Below are positions 18,211-26,522 of a stretch of 64,000 nucleotides of DNA, in pieces. The first letter of the stretch is position 1. Each line of letters starts with the position of its first letter. The position numbers and the translations under genes are program-made. The notes under the pieces were generated by a model that was given only the letters and a program-made list of their open reading frames with translations, was not told where the DNA came from and did not search any database. The stretch comes from DRVV01 sp038868255 (GTDB lineage: Archaea > Thermoproteota > Bathyarchaeia > Bathyarchaeales > Bathycorpusculaceae). Where the stretch lies: contig JAWCTJ010000001.1 in assembly GCA_038868255.1 (NCBI GenBank), positions 1 to 64,000 on the forward strand, given 5' to 3'.

Positions 18211-19419
18211 ATGTTCTTGGGATTTGATTTAACTGAGGAGCAGAAATTAATCCAAGCTGCCGTCAGAGAATTCGCTGAGAAGGAACTTACACCTGACAAA
18301 TCGAGAGAGTACGAGGAAAAGCATGAATTTCCATGGGGACTTTATAGGAAAGCGTGTCAACATGGCTTTCTAAGTTTGCATTTTCCGGAGGAATTTGGTG
18401 GACAAGGATATGGATTAATGGAGCATTTTATTTGTCTGTATGAGGCCGCTAAAATTGATCCGCCTCTTGCGGACACCATTATCATGAGTGCACATTTTGG
18501 AGTTGAACTCATCATTAAATTCGGCAATCATGAACAAAAGGCGAAATGGTTGCCTTCATTATCTGAAGGCGAGATCACCATGTCCTCAATGTTCACTGAA
18601 CCCTCAGGAGGCAGCGATTTAACCCGGCCACTGGAAACCAGAGCTACTAAAATAAACAATACGGATTGGAAGATAAATGGAACAAAAACCTTCGTTACAA
18701 ATGGAGAGATTTTCACAGTGGCAAACGTTTTAGCGCAGACAAATATGGAAGCTAAACCCCCATACAGAGGACAAACATTATTCTTGGTCAAGAAAGGACC
18801 CAATGTGGATACAACACCTATTCATGGAAAGATGGGTTGGCAAATGTCTCCAACAAGCGAAGTTACATTTAGAGATGTCATGGTAACAGATGAGGATGTT
18901 CTGGGCGGTCCTGAAAACCTCAATAAAGGTTTGTATCTAACGCTTCAATGGTTACCCATAACCAGGACAAAAATAGGATGCTATAGCATCGCTGCCTCTG
19001 AAGCAGCACTACAAACAGCGATAAAATATTCTAAGGAGAGGGAAGCCTTTGGAAGGAAAATTGGAGGTTTTCAAGGCCTTGCGCATAGAATAGTTGATCT
19101 TGCAACGGAGGTGGAGTTAGGAAAATCGCTGCTTTTCAGAACTATAAAAGTTCTTGAAAAGGCTCAAGTTGACAGGTCGCTTATGGATGAAGCTGCAAAA
19201 TTGGCAAGCATGGTTAAGTATTATGGAGCTGCTTTATCTGTTAAGGCTTGCGATTTGGCAATTGACGTGCTGGGAGGATATGGCTATTTAGCTGAATATA
19301 ACGTTGAAAGATGGTTTAGATGGGCTAAAAAGAATGATATAGTCGAGGGGACTAAAGAAATACAAAAGAACACTATAGCCAGACAGCTGCTTGGGAAAGA
19401 ATTAACAAAGTATTTCTAA
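18211..19419 (+). CDS. Acyl-CoA dehydrogenase
   Basis: About 402 residues from ATG 18211. A GTG at 18163 would add 16 residues that do not look like the family, and a TATA element sits correctly for 18211. Typical motifs are FDLTEEQKLIQAAVREFAEKEL at the start, MFTEPSGGSDLTRPLETRAT in the FAD and substrate region, REAFGRKIGGFQGLAHRIVD, and IDVLGGYGYLAEYNVERWFRWAK. The catalytic glutamate is in VEGTKEIQ. It oxidises acyl-CoA thioesters to enoyl-CoA and gives electrons to EtfAB, encoded divergently. Chain specificity is not readable; glutaryl- or pimeloyl-type substrates would suit the ring-opening genes downstream. Confidence 0.93.
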   Translation: MFLGFDLTEEQKLIQAAVREFAEKELTPDKSREYEEKHEFPWGLYRKACQHGFLSLHFPEEFGGQGYGLMEHFICLYEAAKIDPPLADTIIMSAHFGVELIIKFGNHEQKAKWLPSLSEGEITMSSMFTEPSGGSDLTRPLETRATKINNTDWKINGTKTFVTNGEIFTVANVLAQTNMEAKPPYRGQTLFLVKKGPNVDTTPIHGKMGWQMSPTSEVTFRDVMVTDEDVLGGPENLNKGLYLTLQWLPITRTKIGCYSIAASEAALQTAIKYSKEREAFGRKIGGFQGLAHRIVDLATEVELGKSLLFRTIKVLEKAQVDRSLMDEAAKLASMVKYYGAALSVKACDLAIDVLGGYGYLAEYNVERWFRWAKKNDIVEGTKEIQKNTIARQLLGKELTKYF

Positions 19420-19435
19420 GTTGTTGTTGGACGCT

Positions 19436-20842
19436 TTAGGTTCGTATGGGCGTTGCTTTCCAAAAGTATACGTACATTCCGTCCTCGCGTCTCAAGTCGA
19501 CCCTGCGGAATGTTAACTCGACTGGTAAGTCCATTTTTAGTTCGTCAGCATCCACGTCGGTTAATTCTAGGAATAATCTGCCTCCGCCCTCGAGGTTTAT
19601 CAATCCTACGGGCGCGTTTTCCCTCAGTGGGTCGAAGGAGAAGGAGAATAGCTTGCCTTTCTTGTCATATAGTCTCACCTCTTCAAAGTTATCTTTAGCT
19701 TGACATTTAACGCATACCCGCTGTGGAGGATACTGAACAGCACCGCATGCCTTGCATTTAACCCCATGCAGGGGGTATATGCGGTTAGTTTCCCGCCATA
19801 TGGCTACGGCGCTTGGATAGGAAACGGTCATGTCTACTCTCGGAGTGGGCATTTTTAAGAGCTGGCGCCACTTAAGGTAGGTTGCATAGTCCCGTATCAT
19901 TTTTTTCCTTGCAACTTGAGCTTTTACTCTCCGCCATGCGCCTTTAAGCTGATCATTCGACGTGCACGTTTTGAATATGAACGCATCACTGCCGCTTCCG
20001 TAGCTGGCCATGAGCAGTCTATCCCCTTGACCCGCATCTTCAATTGCAGCTGCAAGTAACATTAATGGTTGAGCGCATCCCGTGTTGCCTACAAATTCCA
20101 TCAGAGGATCTTGAAGCTGAGTTTTGGGGTCAAAACCTAAACCTCTAGCTAACTCTGCGCTTCTCCGCGCATCCGGAGCTGAAAGTATAAGTTTATTTAT
20201 GTCTCTAGTGCCTAAGCCGCTGGAGCTTAGCAGCTTTGATATTGATTCCCGCATGACCCGCGTGTAACCGGATGAATATATGAAACGTTCCTCCCAAGAG
20301 TTAACATATAGGTCGACGTCTCTACGCCATATGTCGTAAATTTCATCGTAGATTGAATGGTGAAACTCCAAATCCGCGATGACTTCATCTTTGCCCACCA
20401 TAACGGCGGCTGCGCCATCACCAAATGTCTGCTCAAATGGGGATCCAGGAGGACCTAGGCGACAGTCCGCTGCCGTGACGAGAACCTGTCTAGCTGATCC
20501 AGCCTTAACCATGTCGAAGGCAACTTTTAGAGCACTTGTCCCAGCTCTCAGAGATCCGGAGAAATCTGCGGTCAAGATGTCACGGCGAAGGTCGAGAACA
20601 GCGGCGATTGATGCGGATACACTTTTTTCCTTGAAGGGTGAAGTTGTAGAAGCAAAAAATACAGCATCGATGGCTTCACGGTTACCTTCATTTACGCAAT
20701 TCATAGCGGCAGCAACAGCCATTGTTAGGCTGTCTTCATCCTTGCCAGCTACGGATCTCTCCCCAGGAAAACCCCTACCCATTATTTCTCGGCTTATCCT
20801 CCAGATCGGAATATACGCAGCGCATGAAGTTATTCCAACCAT
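19436..20842 (-). CDS. KAS III/HMG-CoA synthase-like protein fused to DUF35 zinc-ribbon OB-fold domain
   Basis: 468 residues. The first about 310 form a ketoacyl-synthase-type fold (TTSPFKEKSVSASIAAVLDL, EQTFGDGAAAVMVG, FVGNTGCAQPLMLLAAAIE). The C-terminal part has a zinc ribbon (CKAC and CVKC) and an OB fold of the DUF35 family, which binds acyl-CoA and channels intermediates in archaeal thiolase/HMG-CoA synthase complexes. At the site where archaeal HMG-CoA synthase has ACKAGT, this protein has SLRAGT at 97-102, so the nucleophilic cysteine appears to be leucine. It is directly followed upstream by the thiolase gene, six bases away, so the two probably form a complex. The reaction is unknown. 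Confidence 0.82.
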   Translation of the reverse strand: MVGITSCAAYIPIWRISREIMGRGFPGERSVAGKDEDSLTMAVAAAMNCVNEGNREAIDAVFFASTTSPFKEKSVSASIAAVLDLRRDILTADFSGSLRAGTSALKVAFDMVKAGSARQVLVTAADCRLGPPGSPFEQTFGDGAAAVMVGKDEVIADLEFHHSIYDEIYDIWRRDVDLYVNSWEERFIYSSGYTRVMRESISKLLSSSGLGTRDINKLILSAPDARRSAELARGLGFDPKTQLQDPLMEFVGNTGCAQPLMLLAAAIEDAGQGDRLLMASYGSGSDAFIFKTCTSNDQLKGAWRRVKAQVARKKMIRDYATYLKWRQLLKMPTPRVDMTVSYPSAVAIWRETNRIYPLHGVKCKACGAVQYPPQRVCVKCQAKDNFEEVRLYDKKGKLFSFSFDPLRENAPVGLINLEGGGRLFLELTDVDADELKMDLPVELTFRRVDLRREDGMYVYFWKATPIRT

Positions 20843-20848
20843 TTTAAG

Positions 20849-22045
20849 TCACCTCGAACCAATTATGGCCACGGCAGCTGTGCTGGAATCAACCGGAGTG
20901 CCACCGCATGTGTGAGTTAAAGCCACATGATTTCTTAACTTAACTTGCCGTTGGCCAGCCTTGCCCTGGAGTTGCTTATAAGCCTCATATATCATCCTGA
21001 GACCGCTTGCTCCAACTGGATGTCCAAAAGACTTTAGGCCGCCGTCGGTGTTCACTGGAAGCTCGCCACTTAACTCGAAGGTTCCGGCTTCTACGTCCTC
21101 CTTAGCTTTGCCTCTTTGGCTAAAGCCCAGATCCTCATAGATCACAAGTTCATGTATTGTGAAGCAGTCATGGACAATTGCCAGGTCTAGCTCCTTGCGC
21201 GGATTTCTAATTCCAGCCTCGCGGTAAGCCATCTGGGAGGCCCTCACGTTCTCCTCGATATGCACCATTTTCCAGTCATCCATAATCTCAGCCTGATACA
21301 TTCCGCAGCTCATGCCGACGCCCTTTACAAGGACATAATCATCCTTGTACTGCTTGGCCAGCTCAGCACGGGTCAATATAGCCGCCGCGGCGCCATCGCT
21401 GATTCCGCAGCAGTCGTAAAGCCCCAGGGGCCAAGCTACTATGGGTGCTTTTAAAGCCTCTTCCAAAGTTATCTTCCGCTGGAACTGCGCTTTAGGGTTC
21501 AAAGACCCATTATAATGGTTTTTAACAGCTATCTTAGCCAGGATTCTACGTCCATCTTCTATAGGGATTCCGTAGTGATGGAAGTATCGTAGTGCAAGCT
21601 GGGCATAGGAAGTTACGGGCATATATCGCGGCTCCACTCTGCTAGTGTAAAGGTCCGTAGGGTTACTATCGCCGGGTATCGGCAATCCGGTGTCTTTAAG
21701 CTTCTCTGCACCGCAAACAAGAACAAGATCAAAAGCACCGCAAGCAACCGCATAACACGCTTCGATGAAAGCATTATGCCCGCTGGCACATCTATTTTCA
21801 ACGTGGGTTATTGGTATGAATTTCAGTTTTAGAGGATATGCTAAGCTTCTTCCGAGCTCCCCTCCCCTAGCTGTGGACCACCATGCAGCTTGAATGTCCT
21901 TAGATTCGACGCCGGCATCCTCGAACGCCTCGTAACAGGCGTCTACAATAAGATCCTTAATGTCCTTATCCCAGTGTTCGTCAAACTTGGTGCAGCCCAT
22001 CCCTATGATGGCTACCTTATCCTTGACGCCTGGCATTTTAAACAT
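20849..22045 (-). CDS. Thiolase family protein (SCP-x/acetyl-CoA acetyltransferase-like)
   Basis: About 398 residues. The nucleophilic cysteine is in ENRCASGHNAF, the second catalytic region is FGHPVGASGLRMI, and THTCGGTP replaces the classical HNLGG motif, as in archaeal SCP-x-type thiolases. These condense or cleave 3-ketoacyl-CoA. ATG 22045 has AGGAG close before it; TTG 22048 and ATG 22036 are alternatives. Its partner gene just downstream encodes the KAS III-like/DUF35 fusion. A second thiolase-DUF35 pair occurs near 32.4-34 kb, so the genome invests repeatedly in this module. Confidence 0.9.
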   Translation of the reverse strand: MFKMPGVKDKVAIIGMGCTKFDEHWDKDIKDLIVDACYEAFEDAGVESKDIQAAWWSTARGGELGRSLAYPLKLKFIPITHVENRCASGHNAFIEACYAVACGAFDLVLVCGAEKLKDTGLPIPGDSNPTDLYTSRVEPRYMPVTSYAQLALRYFHHYGIPIEDGRRILAKIAVKNHYNGSLNPKAQFQRKITLEEALKAPIVAWPLGLYDCCGISDGAAAAILTRAELAKQYKDDYVLVKGVGMSCGMYQAEIMDDWKMVHIEENVRASQMAYREAGIRNPRKELDLAIVHDCFTIHELVIYEDLGFSQRGKAKEDVEAGTFELSGELPVNTDGGLKSFGHPVGASGLRMIYEAYKQLQGKAGQRQVKLRNHVALTHTCGGTPVDSSTAAVAIIGSR

Positions 22046-22212
22046 CAACTCCTAGTTGCGTAGACTATAAAACTAGGATGCTTCGGCTAAAATGTCTTAC
22101 TAAGGATTTTGTTAAGAGTTACACGTCAGATTTGATTCTAAAGGAAATTGTATCATAAAACTTAAGAGTACGTTAAAGGGAAAACGGATAAGTATCAAAA
22201 GAAGGATCCGCA

Positions 22213-23523
22213 ATGTGGTATATGACATCTGATAAAAAAGTTTTGGTTTTAGGCGGAGGAATTGCCGGAATACAAGCCTCGCTTGATCTTGCAAATACTG
22301 GGTACGAGGTTTATCTTGTAGAGAAGACGCCAAGCATAGGTGGCCGCATGGCACAGCTGGATAACATCTTCCCAACACTTGAACCTAGCATGAAACTTTT
22401 AATGCCGAAAATGATGGAAGTGCTTGGACACGCAAATATAAAACTGTTTACGAACAGTGAGGTGACGGAATTTGACGGAACAGCTGGAAACTATGAAGTG
22501 ACCGTGTCCAGGAGGCCCAGATATGTTGACGAGGAAAGGTGCACTGGATGCGGTAAATGTATTGAAGTTTGTCCAGTTAATGTTCCAGACGAATTTAACC
22601 TGGGATTACGCTTGACAAAAGCAATATCACTATACTCGTCTTATGCCATTCCGAAAGTGGCGATAATAAACCCTAAATATTGTTTACGCTTAAGCGGCAA
22701 AGAAGAATGTGACAGATGCTTTAAAGTCTGCGAGCCTAAAGCGATAAACTTTGAACAGAAAACAGAGGATCTAAAGCTTAAGGTGGGCGCAGTTATATTA
22801 GCGGTAGGCGCTGACATATTTGATGCATCAAAAGCAGTTGAGTTTGGATACGGACGCCTCAAAAACGTAATCTCCCATATGGAGCTCGAAAGAATACTTG
22901 AAACAACAGGCCCTACCGATGGGAGAATCCTCTGTCCACACTCTGGAAATACTCCCAAAAGCATAGTCTTCGTGCTTTGTGTAGGTTGCAGGGATAAACG
23001 GTTCTACAGCCACTGCTGCAATGTGGGATGTATGGTTAGCATAAAACAAGCCATTACAGTAAAGGAAAGACTTGGGGAAGATGTTGACATATACGTGTGC
23101 TTTAATGATATACGTGCCTTCGGCAGAAACTATGAAGAATTTTACGAAAAAGCGAGGGATTTAGGAATAAACTTTGTGGCAGGAATCCCAGCTGAAGTCA
23201 GGGAATCCCCCGATGGAACGCTGTACGTTGGAGTCTATGAAAAGATATTGAACAGGCTGTTGGAAATAAAAGCGGATCTAGTGGTTTTGATAAGCGGGGT
23301 AGTGCCTAAGGAGGATTATGGGAGAATTAGCCAGATCTTCAAGATTCCATTAGGCCCAGATGGATTCTTTCTCGAAGCCCATCCAAAGCTGCGGCCCTTT
23401 GAGAGCCCATTAGCAGGTGTCTACCTAGCAGGTGCATGTCAAGGTCCAAAGAGCATAGCGGAAACAGTTGCACAAGCAAGCGGAGCAGCCGCGAAGGTTA
23501 TGGCGCTTCTAGCGAAAATGTAG
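22213..23523 (+). CDS. HdrA-like FAD/iron-sulfur protein, short form
   Basis: 436 residues containing only the central HdrA part. The FAD motif GGGIAG comes at the very start, then a diferredoxin segment with CTGCGKCIEVCP and a second set spaced as C-x7-C-x2-C-x3-C (CLRLSGKEECDRCFKVC). The N-terminal HdrA domain and C-terminal ferredoxin are absent. Where full HdrA has FPTLDCxxC, this protein has FPTLEPSMK, so the cysteines for the extra cluster are missing. AAGGAT precedes ATG 22213. HdrC-like and HdrB-like genes follow with the same direction and almost no gap, so an HdrABC-type complex is likely. Its acceptor is unlikely to be CoM-S-S-CoB, as no methanogenesis genes are seen. Confidence 0.9.
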   Translation: MWYMTSDKKVLVLGGGIAGIQASLDLANTGYEVYLVEKTPSIGGRMAQLDNIFPTLEPSMKLLMPKMMEVLGHANIKLFTNSEVTEFDGTAGNYEVTVSRRPRYVDEERCTGCGKCIEVCPVNVPDEFNLGLRLTKAISLYSSYAIPKVAIINPKYCLRLSGKEECDRCFKVCEPKAINFEQKTEDLKLKVGAVILAVGADIFDASKAVEFGYGRLKNVISHMELERILETTGPTDGRILCPHSGNTPKSIVFVLCVGCRDKRFYSHCCNVGCMVSIKQAITVKERLGEDVDIYVCFNDIRAFGRNYEEFYEKARDLGINFVAGIPAEVRESPDGTLYVGVYEKILNRLLEIKADLVVLISGVVPKEDYGRISQIFKIPLGPDGFFLEAHPKLRPFESPLAGVYLAGACQGPKSIAETVAQASGAAAKVMALLAKM

Positions 23524-23534
23524 GAGACAGTAAA

Positions 23535-24044
23535 ATGGGTGTGAACGACCTAACAAAGATGTCTGAGGTTAACAGAGAATTATACATGAAGGTCCTGGAA
23601 AAACTGGTAAATAGGAAAATTTTCGGATGCTTTCAGTGTTCAAGATGCACTGGCGGATGTACAGCCTTCAAAATCCTGGAGCTTACGCCGAACACAGTGA
23701 TGAAGCTTGTTAGATTAGGGTTTATAAACGAGCTTATTAATTCAGGGATAATTTGGACATGCGCCTCCTGCTTGCAATGTACAGAAAGATGCCCCCAAAG
23801 GGCTTCGCCGTATCATGTGATAATTGCTTTAAGAAATATTGCTGTTGAACGACAGGCGAAGATACCTGAGGATTACTTGAAGGCCATTACTCAGATACTG
23901 GAGACGGGGCTTATGCAAGCGCCGGAAAAAGTAACAACAAAAAAAATGGAGACGTTTGACAGGGAAAGATTGAACCTTCCAAAAATTAAGGGTCCAAGTG
24001 ACGAATTCAAAGCTATTTTCATGCAGGTTTTAGGAGGAATATAA
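23535..24044 (+). CDS. HdrC-like iron-sulfur protein
   Basis: About 169 residues with two [4Fe-4S] motifs, CFQCSRCTGGCTAFKI and CASCLQCTERCPQRA, in the HdrC arrangement. ATG 23535 is the likely start: TAGGAG lies just before it and the sequence upstream does not look coding in this frame. It sits between HdrA-like and HdrB-like genes and would carry electrons between them. The C-terminal 40 residues (after about 125) are not part of the standard HdrC domain. Confidence 0.9.
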   Translation: MGVNDLTKMSEVNRELYMKVLEKLVNRKIFGCFQCSRCTGGCTAFKILELTPNTVMKLVRLGFINELINSGIIWTCASCLQCTERCPQRASPYHVIIALRNIAVERQAKIPEDYLKAITQILETGLMQAPEKVTTKKMETFDRERLNLPKIKGPSDEFKAIFMQVLGGI

Positions 24045-24045
24045 G

Positions 24046-24921
24046 TTGCAAGTCGCAGTTTTCTGGGGATGTAGGATATTAACATCCCAGTATGCCTACG
24101 AAATGTCCGTGAGGGAGGTTTTACCTAGGCTTGGAGCAGAACTTGTGGATCTGAGGGAGGTCAATTGCTGCGGAGGCATAATTGAAAGCGTGAACAAAAT
24201 TGCAGCATCATATATGGCGGCGAGGATTTTGGCTTTAACTGGCGAGACGGGAATTAAGAATCTTTTGCTCCCATGTAGTAGATGCCACTTTATGGTATCT
24301 GAAACGCAATATTTGTTAGCTATGGATAAGAATTTAGAGGAAAAAATCAAAGCGCTTCTTAGCGAGGAAAAACTCAACATTCCACGAGACGTGAAAGTTT
24401 GGCATACTGTAGACTTGCTGCATGATCTCATAGGAGTGGGGAAAATTAAAGAGTGCGTTAAGAGAAGCTTGAACGGTCTAAGGTTTGCCAGCCACATGAG
24501 TTGTCATGCGATTAGACCAAGTTACATGAAGAGGGTTGATAGTTCAGAAAATCCGAGGAAGCTTGATGTGTTAATTGAGGCTTTGGGTGCTGAGAGTGTG
24601 CAGTATCCTGAAAAACTTGACTGTTGCGGTGCTGCTCTAATGTTTTCCCATCCGGAAGCCTGCCTAAGCCTTACGGGTTCGAAGTTGAAAGCGGTCCAGA
24701 ACATGGATGTTGATGGTCTAGTGGATTCATGCCCAGAATGTCACATGATGTTTGATTCAAAACAAGAAAATGCTGCAACAACTATAGGAAGCAGAATATC
24801 CCTTCCTGTTGTATATTACACTCAACTGCTTGGGTTAGCTATGCGGTTAGAAAAAGAAAAGCTGGGATTACACTTGAACAGAAGCCCTGTCGAGATTATA
24901 GTAGAGAAAATAGAGGGCTGA
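24046..24921 (+). CDS. HdrB-like CCG-domain protein
   Basis: 291 residues with two CCG domains. The first has FWGCRI, VNCCGG and LPCSRCH; the second has MSCHAIRP, LDCCGAA and SCPECHMM. In HdrB these cysteines hold two noncubane [4Fe-4S] clusters that reduce a disulfide; all appear present. The start is TTG 24046, supported by GGAGGA seven bases upstream and lying one base after the hdrC stop. This is the terminal subunit of the HdrACB-like operon; BamD of class II benzoyl-CoA reductase is the same type. Confidence 0.91.
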   Translation: MQVAVFWGCRILTSQYAYEMSVREVLPRLGAELVDLREVNCCGGIIESVNKIAASYMAARILALTGETGIKNLLLPCSRCHFMVSETQYLLAMDKNLEEKIKALLSEEKLNIPRDVKVWHTVDLLHDLIGVGKIKECVKRSLNGLRFASHMSCHAIRPSYMKRVDSSENPRKLDVLIEALGAESVQYPEKLDCCGAALMFSHPEACLSLTGSKLKAVQNMDVDGLVDSCPECHMMFDSKQENAATTIGSRISLPVVYYTQLLGLAMRLEKEKLGLHLNRSPVEIIVEKIEG

Positions 24922-24930
24922 CTTAAGGGG

Positions 24931-25959
24931 CTAGATTAGGTCAAATTTAGGTCTAAGCACACGGTTCATGACATCATCGGAGATCGCCACGGCGTGGCCT
25001 GCCATTCGTCTAGTATCTCGAGCAATCATGCTTAGCGTTATGGCCAAGTCGATATTGGTTATCTTCTCCATGATTCTTTTAAGGATCACTTTCTCCAGCT
25101 CCCTAATTTCGTTCATCCTTCCGAACACTTTTATAGCCGAATTTACGTTCTTTTTCATGAACGCCTCCATTGATGTCTTTTGCATTTCATAGGCCGTGGT
25201 CAGCATTTTTCCTAGAAGATTCAAAATTTCATATTCAACTTTTCTTCCTTCCAATTCTAAAATGTGGCTGGCTATTGATGAGGAGTAATAAATTAATCTG
25301 CTGAGGTCGCGTACAACTAAGGTGAAGTTGATTGCATCTGGACAGCCTTTAACTCCCAATTTTTTAGCCACTACCGGATTGAAAGCTGCAGTAGCAACGA
25401 GGCGTATTGTAAATCGGTAATGTCTTTGTGCCTCGTTGCTTCTTTCCAGCACTTCCATTGCAAGTTGGAGGTCAAAGTTTGCCAACGCTTTTATCAAGTC
25501 TTCCTGCAATTTTAGTGAGAAAGTGAATATTTTCTCGATCAGAGACTCAATTGAAAAAACTGTTGGATCGATAATTATCTGGAACGTGAGTTTGTTTGCT
25601 TCCTCCTCGGCAACCTCCACCCCCGGGAGTTCAGCTCTAAGCTGTTTAATCTGTCTTTTCTGTTCTGCAGTTATTATATTTCTTGAAATAACATTGATTC
25701 TATCGACACCTTGAATGTAGTAGGTTACCAGGCAATATTTCAGGGAGCGTAGGTCAGGATAATCCTCCAGCGATACCGTGGTCTCAAGTGTTTTTTCGAA
25801 TCCTTCTGCTGAGGGAAATAACCTTAATGACCCGTCTGGTTCTTCTGAGATAGCTATTTTCACACCGCTGCTTAGACCGTACTTCTCGACGAACTCTTTT
25901 GGAAGCGAAATGATGTAGCTTCCACCTTTAAGTTTCTGAAGTTTCCTTGTTTCCATCAT
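24931..25959 (-). CDS. PhoU-domain protein with N-terminal AbrB/SpoVT DNA-binding domain
   Basis: 342 residues. The first about 50 form an AbrB-type swapped-hairpin domain (RKLQKLKGGSYIISLPKEFVEKYGL). The rest is helical and PhoU-like, with two repeats (LEDLIKALANFDLQLAMEVLERSNEAQRHYRF; ITNIDLAITLSMIARDTRRMAGHAVAIS, the second with the metal-binding EXXXD-like region weak). Archaeal proteins of this layout are annotated as phosphate uptake regulators, but no pst or phosphate genes are nearby. Its 3' end converges on the hdrB-like gene and its promoter faces the MoaD-AOR operon. Confidence 0.85.
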   Translation of the reverse strand: MMETRKLQKLKGGSYIISLPKEFVEKYGLSSGVKIAISEEPDGSLRLFPSAEGFEKTLETTVSLEDYPDLRSLKYCLVTYYIQGVDRINVISRNIITAEQKRQIKQLRAELPGVEVAEEEANKLTFQIIIDPTVFSIESLIEKIFTFSLKLQEDLIKALANFDLQLAMEVLERSNEAQRHYRFTIRLVATAAFNPVVAKKLGVKGCPDAINFTLVVRDLSRLIYYSSSIASHILELEGRKVEYEILNLLGKMLTTAYEMQKTSMEAFMKKNVNSAIKVFGRMNEIRELEKVILKRIMEKITNIDLAITLSMIARDTRRMAGHAVAISDDVMNRVLRPKFDLI

Positions 25960-26080
25960 TACACCTTCTATAAGGTTATATTATATACGATGGCATATAT
26001 ACTTTTATACTTTTTGGGAAAAAATATTTCCACAACATATTTATATTAAAATTCCGCAAAATATATACGTGTGGGGACAG

Positions 26081-26359
26081 ATGCCCAAGGTGAAAGTGAT
26101 GTTCCAAGCAATGTTCAGGGAAATAGCAGGCAGTAGAGAGATGGACAAAGAGATAAATAACGGGTACACCCTTGGAGATCTTTTAAGTTATTTAGCCAAA
26201 AAATATGGAAGGGATTTCAGCGATATTATTGATCCAAAAACTGGTGAAATAAGTACGGAAGTTTGGATTTTAGTCAATGGAAAAAGTGCGAGAAAAACAA
26301 ATATCCCGTTAAATGATAACGACGTGGTATACATCGGAGTGCCACTGGCAGGAGGTTAA
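26081..26359 (+). CDS. MoaD/ThiS-family sulfur carrier protein
   Basis: About 92 residues of ubiquitin-like sequence ending in the LAGG C-terminus needed for adenylation and thiocarboxylate formation. ATG 26081 is preferred (GGGGA just upstream) over GTG 26069. It opens a run with a zinc ribbon and an AOR-family gene, so it probably supplies sulfur for the tungstopterin cofactor of that enzyme. TATA-like AATATATAC at about 26059-26067 lies very close to the start, so a short leader is expected. Confidence 0.88.
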   Translation: MPKVKVMFQAMFREIAGSREMDKEINNGYTLGDLLSYLAKKYGRDFSDIIDPKTGEISTEVWILVNGKSARKTNIPLNDNDVVYIGVPLAGG

Positions 26360-26362
26360 AGA

Positions 26363-26506
26363 ATGAGTGAAGTTAGATGTAAAAACTGCCTTAAAAGATT
26401 CCAGGTGCCACTAGGCTCTGAAACAGCTGAATGCCCCCATTGTAAAACCAAGTATAGAATTTCATGGCCCACGCCAAATCAAGCCATGATCCGCGGCGTA
26501 GTATAA
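26363..26506 (+). CDS. Small zinc-ribbon protein, 47 residues
   Basis: A short open frame between the MoaD and AOR genes, starting three bases after the MoaD stop and ending 16 bases before the AOR start. It has two zinc knuckles, CKNC (about residues 6-9) and CPHC (about 25-28), in the layout of small archaeal zinc ribbons. AGGAGG upstream at 26350-26355 serves as ribosome-binding site. Function is unknown; its place suggests it helps cofactor insertion or the MoaD step. Confidence 0.75.
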   Translation: MSEVRCKNCLKRFQVPLGSETAECPHCKTKYRISWPTPNQAMIRGVV

Positions 26507-26522
26507 ATGGAGCGTATTTAGT

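Noticed and set aside
23436..23534. Serine-rich N-terminal extension of the HdrC-like protein
   Set aside because: It overlaps the 3' end of the HdrA-like gene in another frame and has no HdrC character; ATG 23535 has AGGAG before it.
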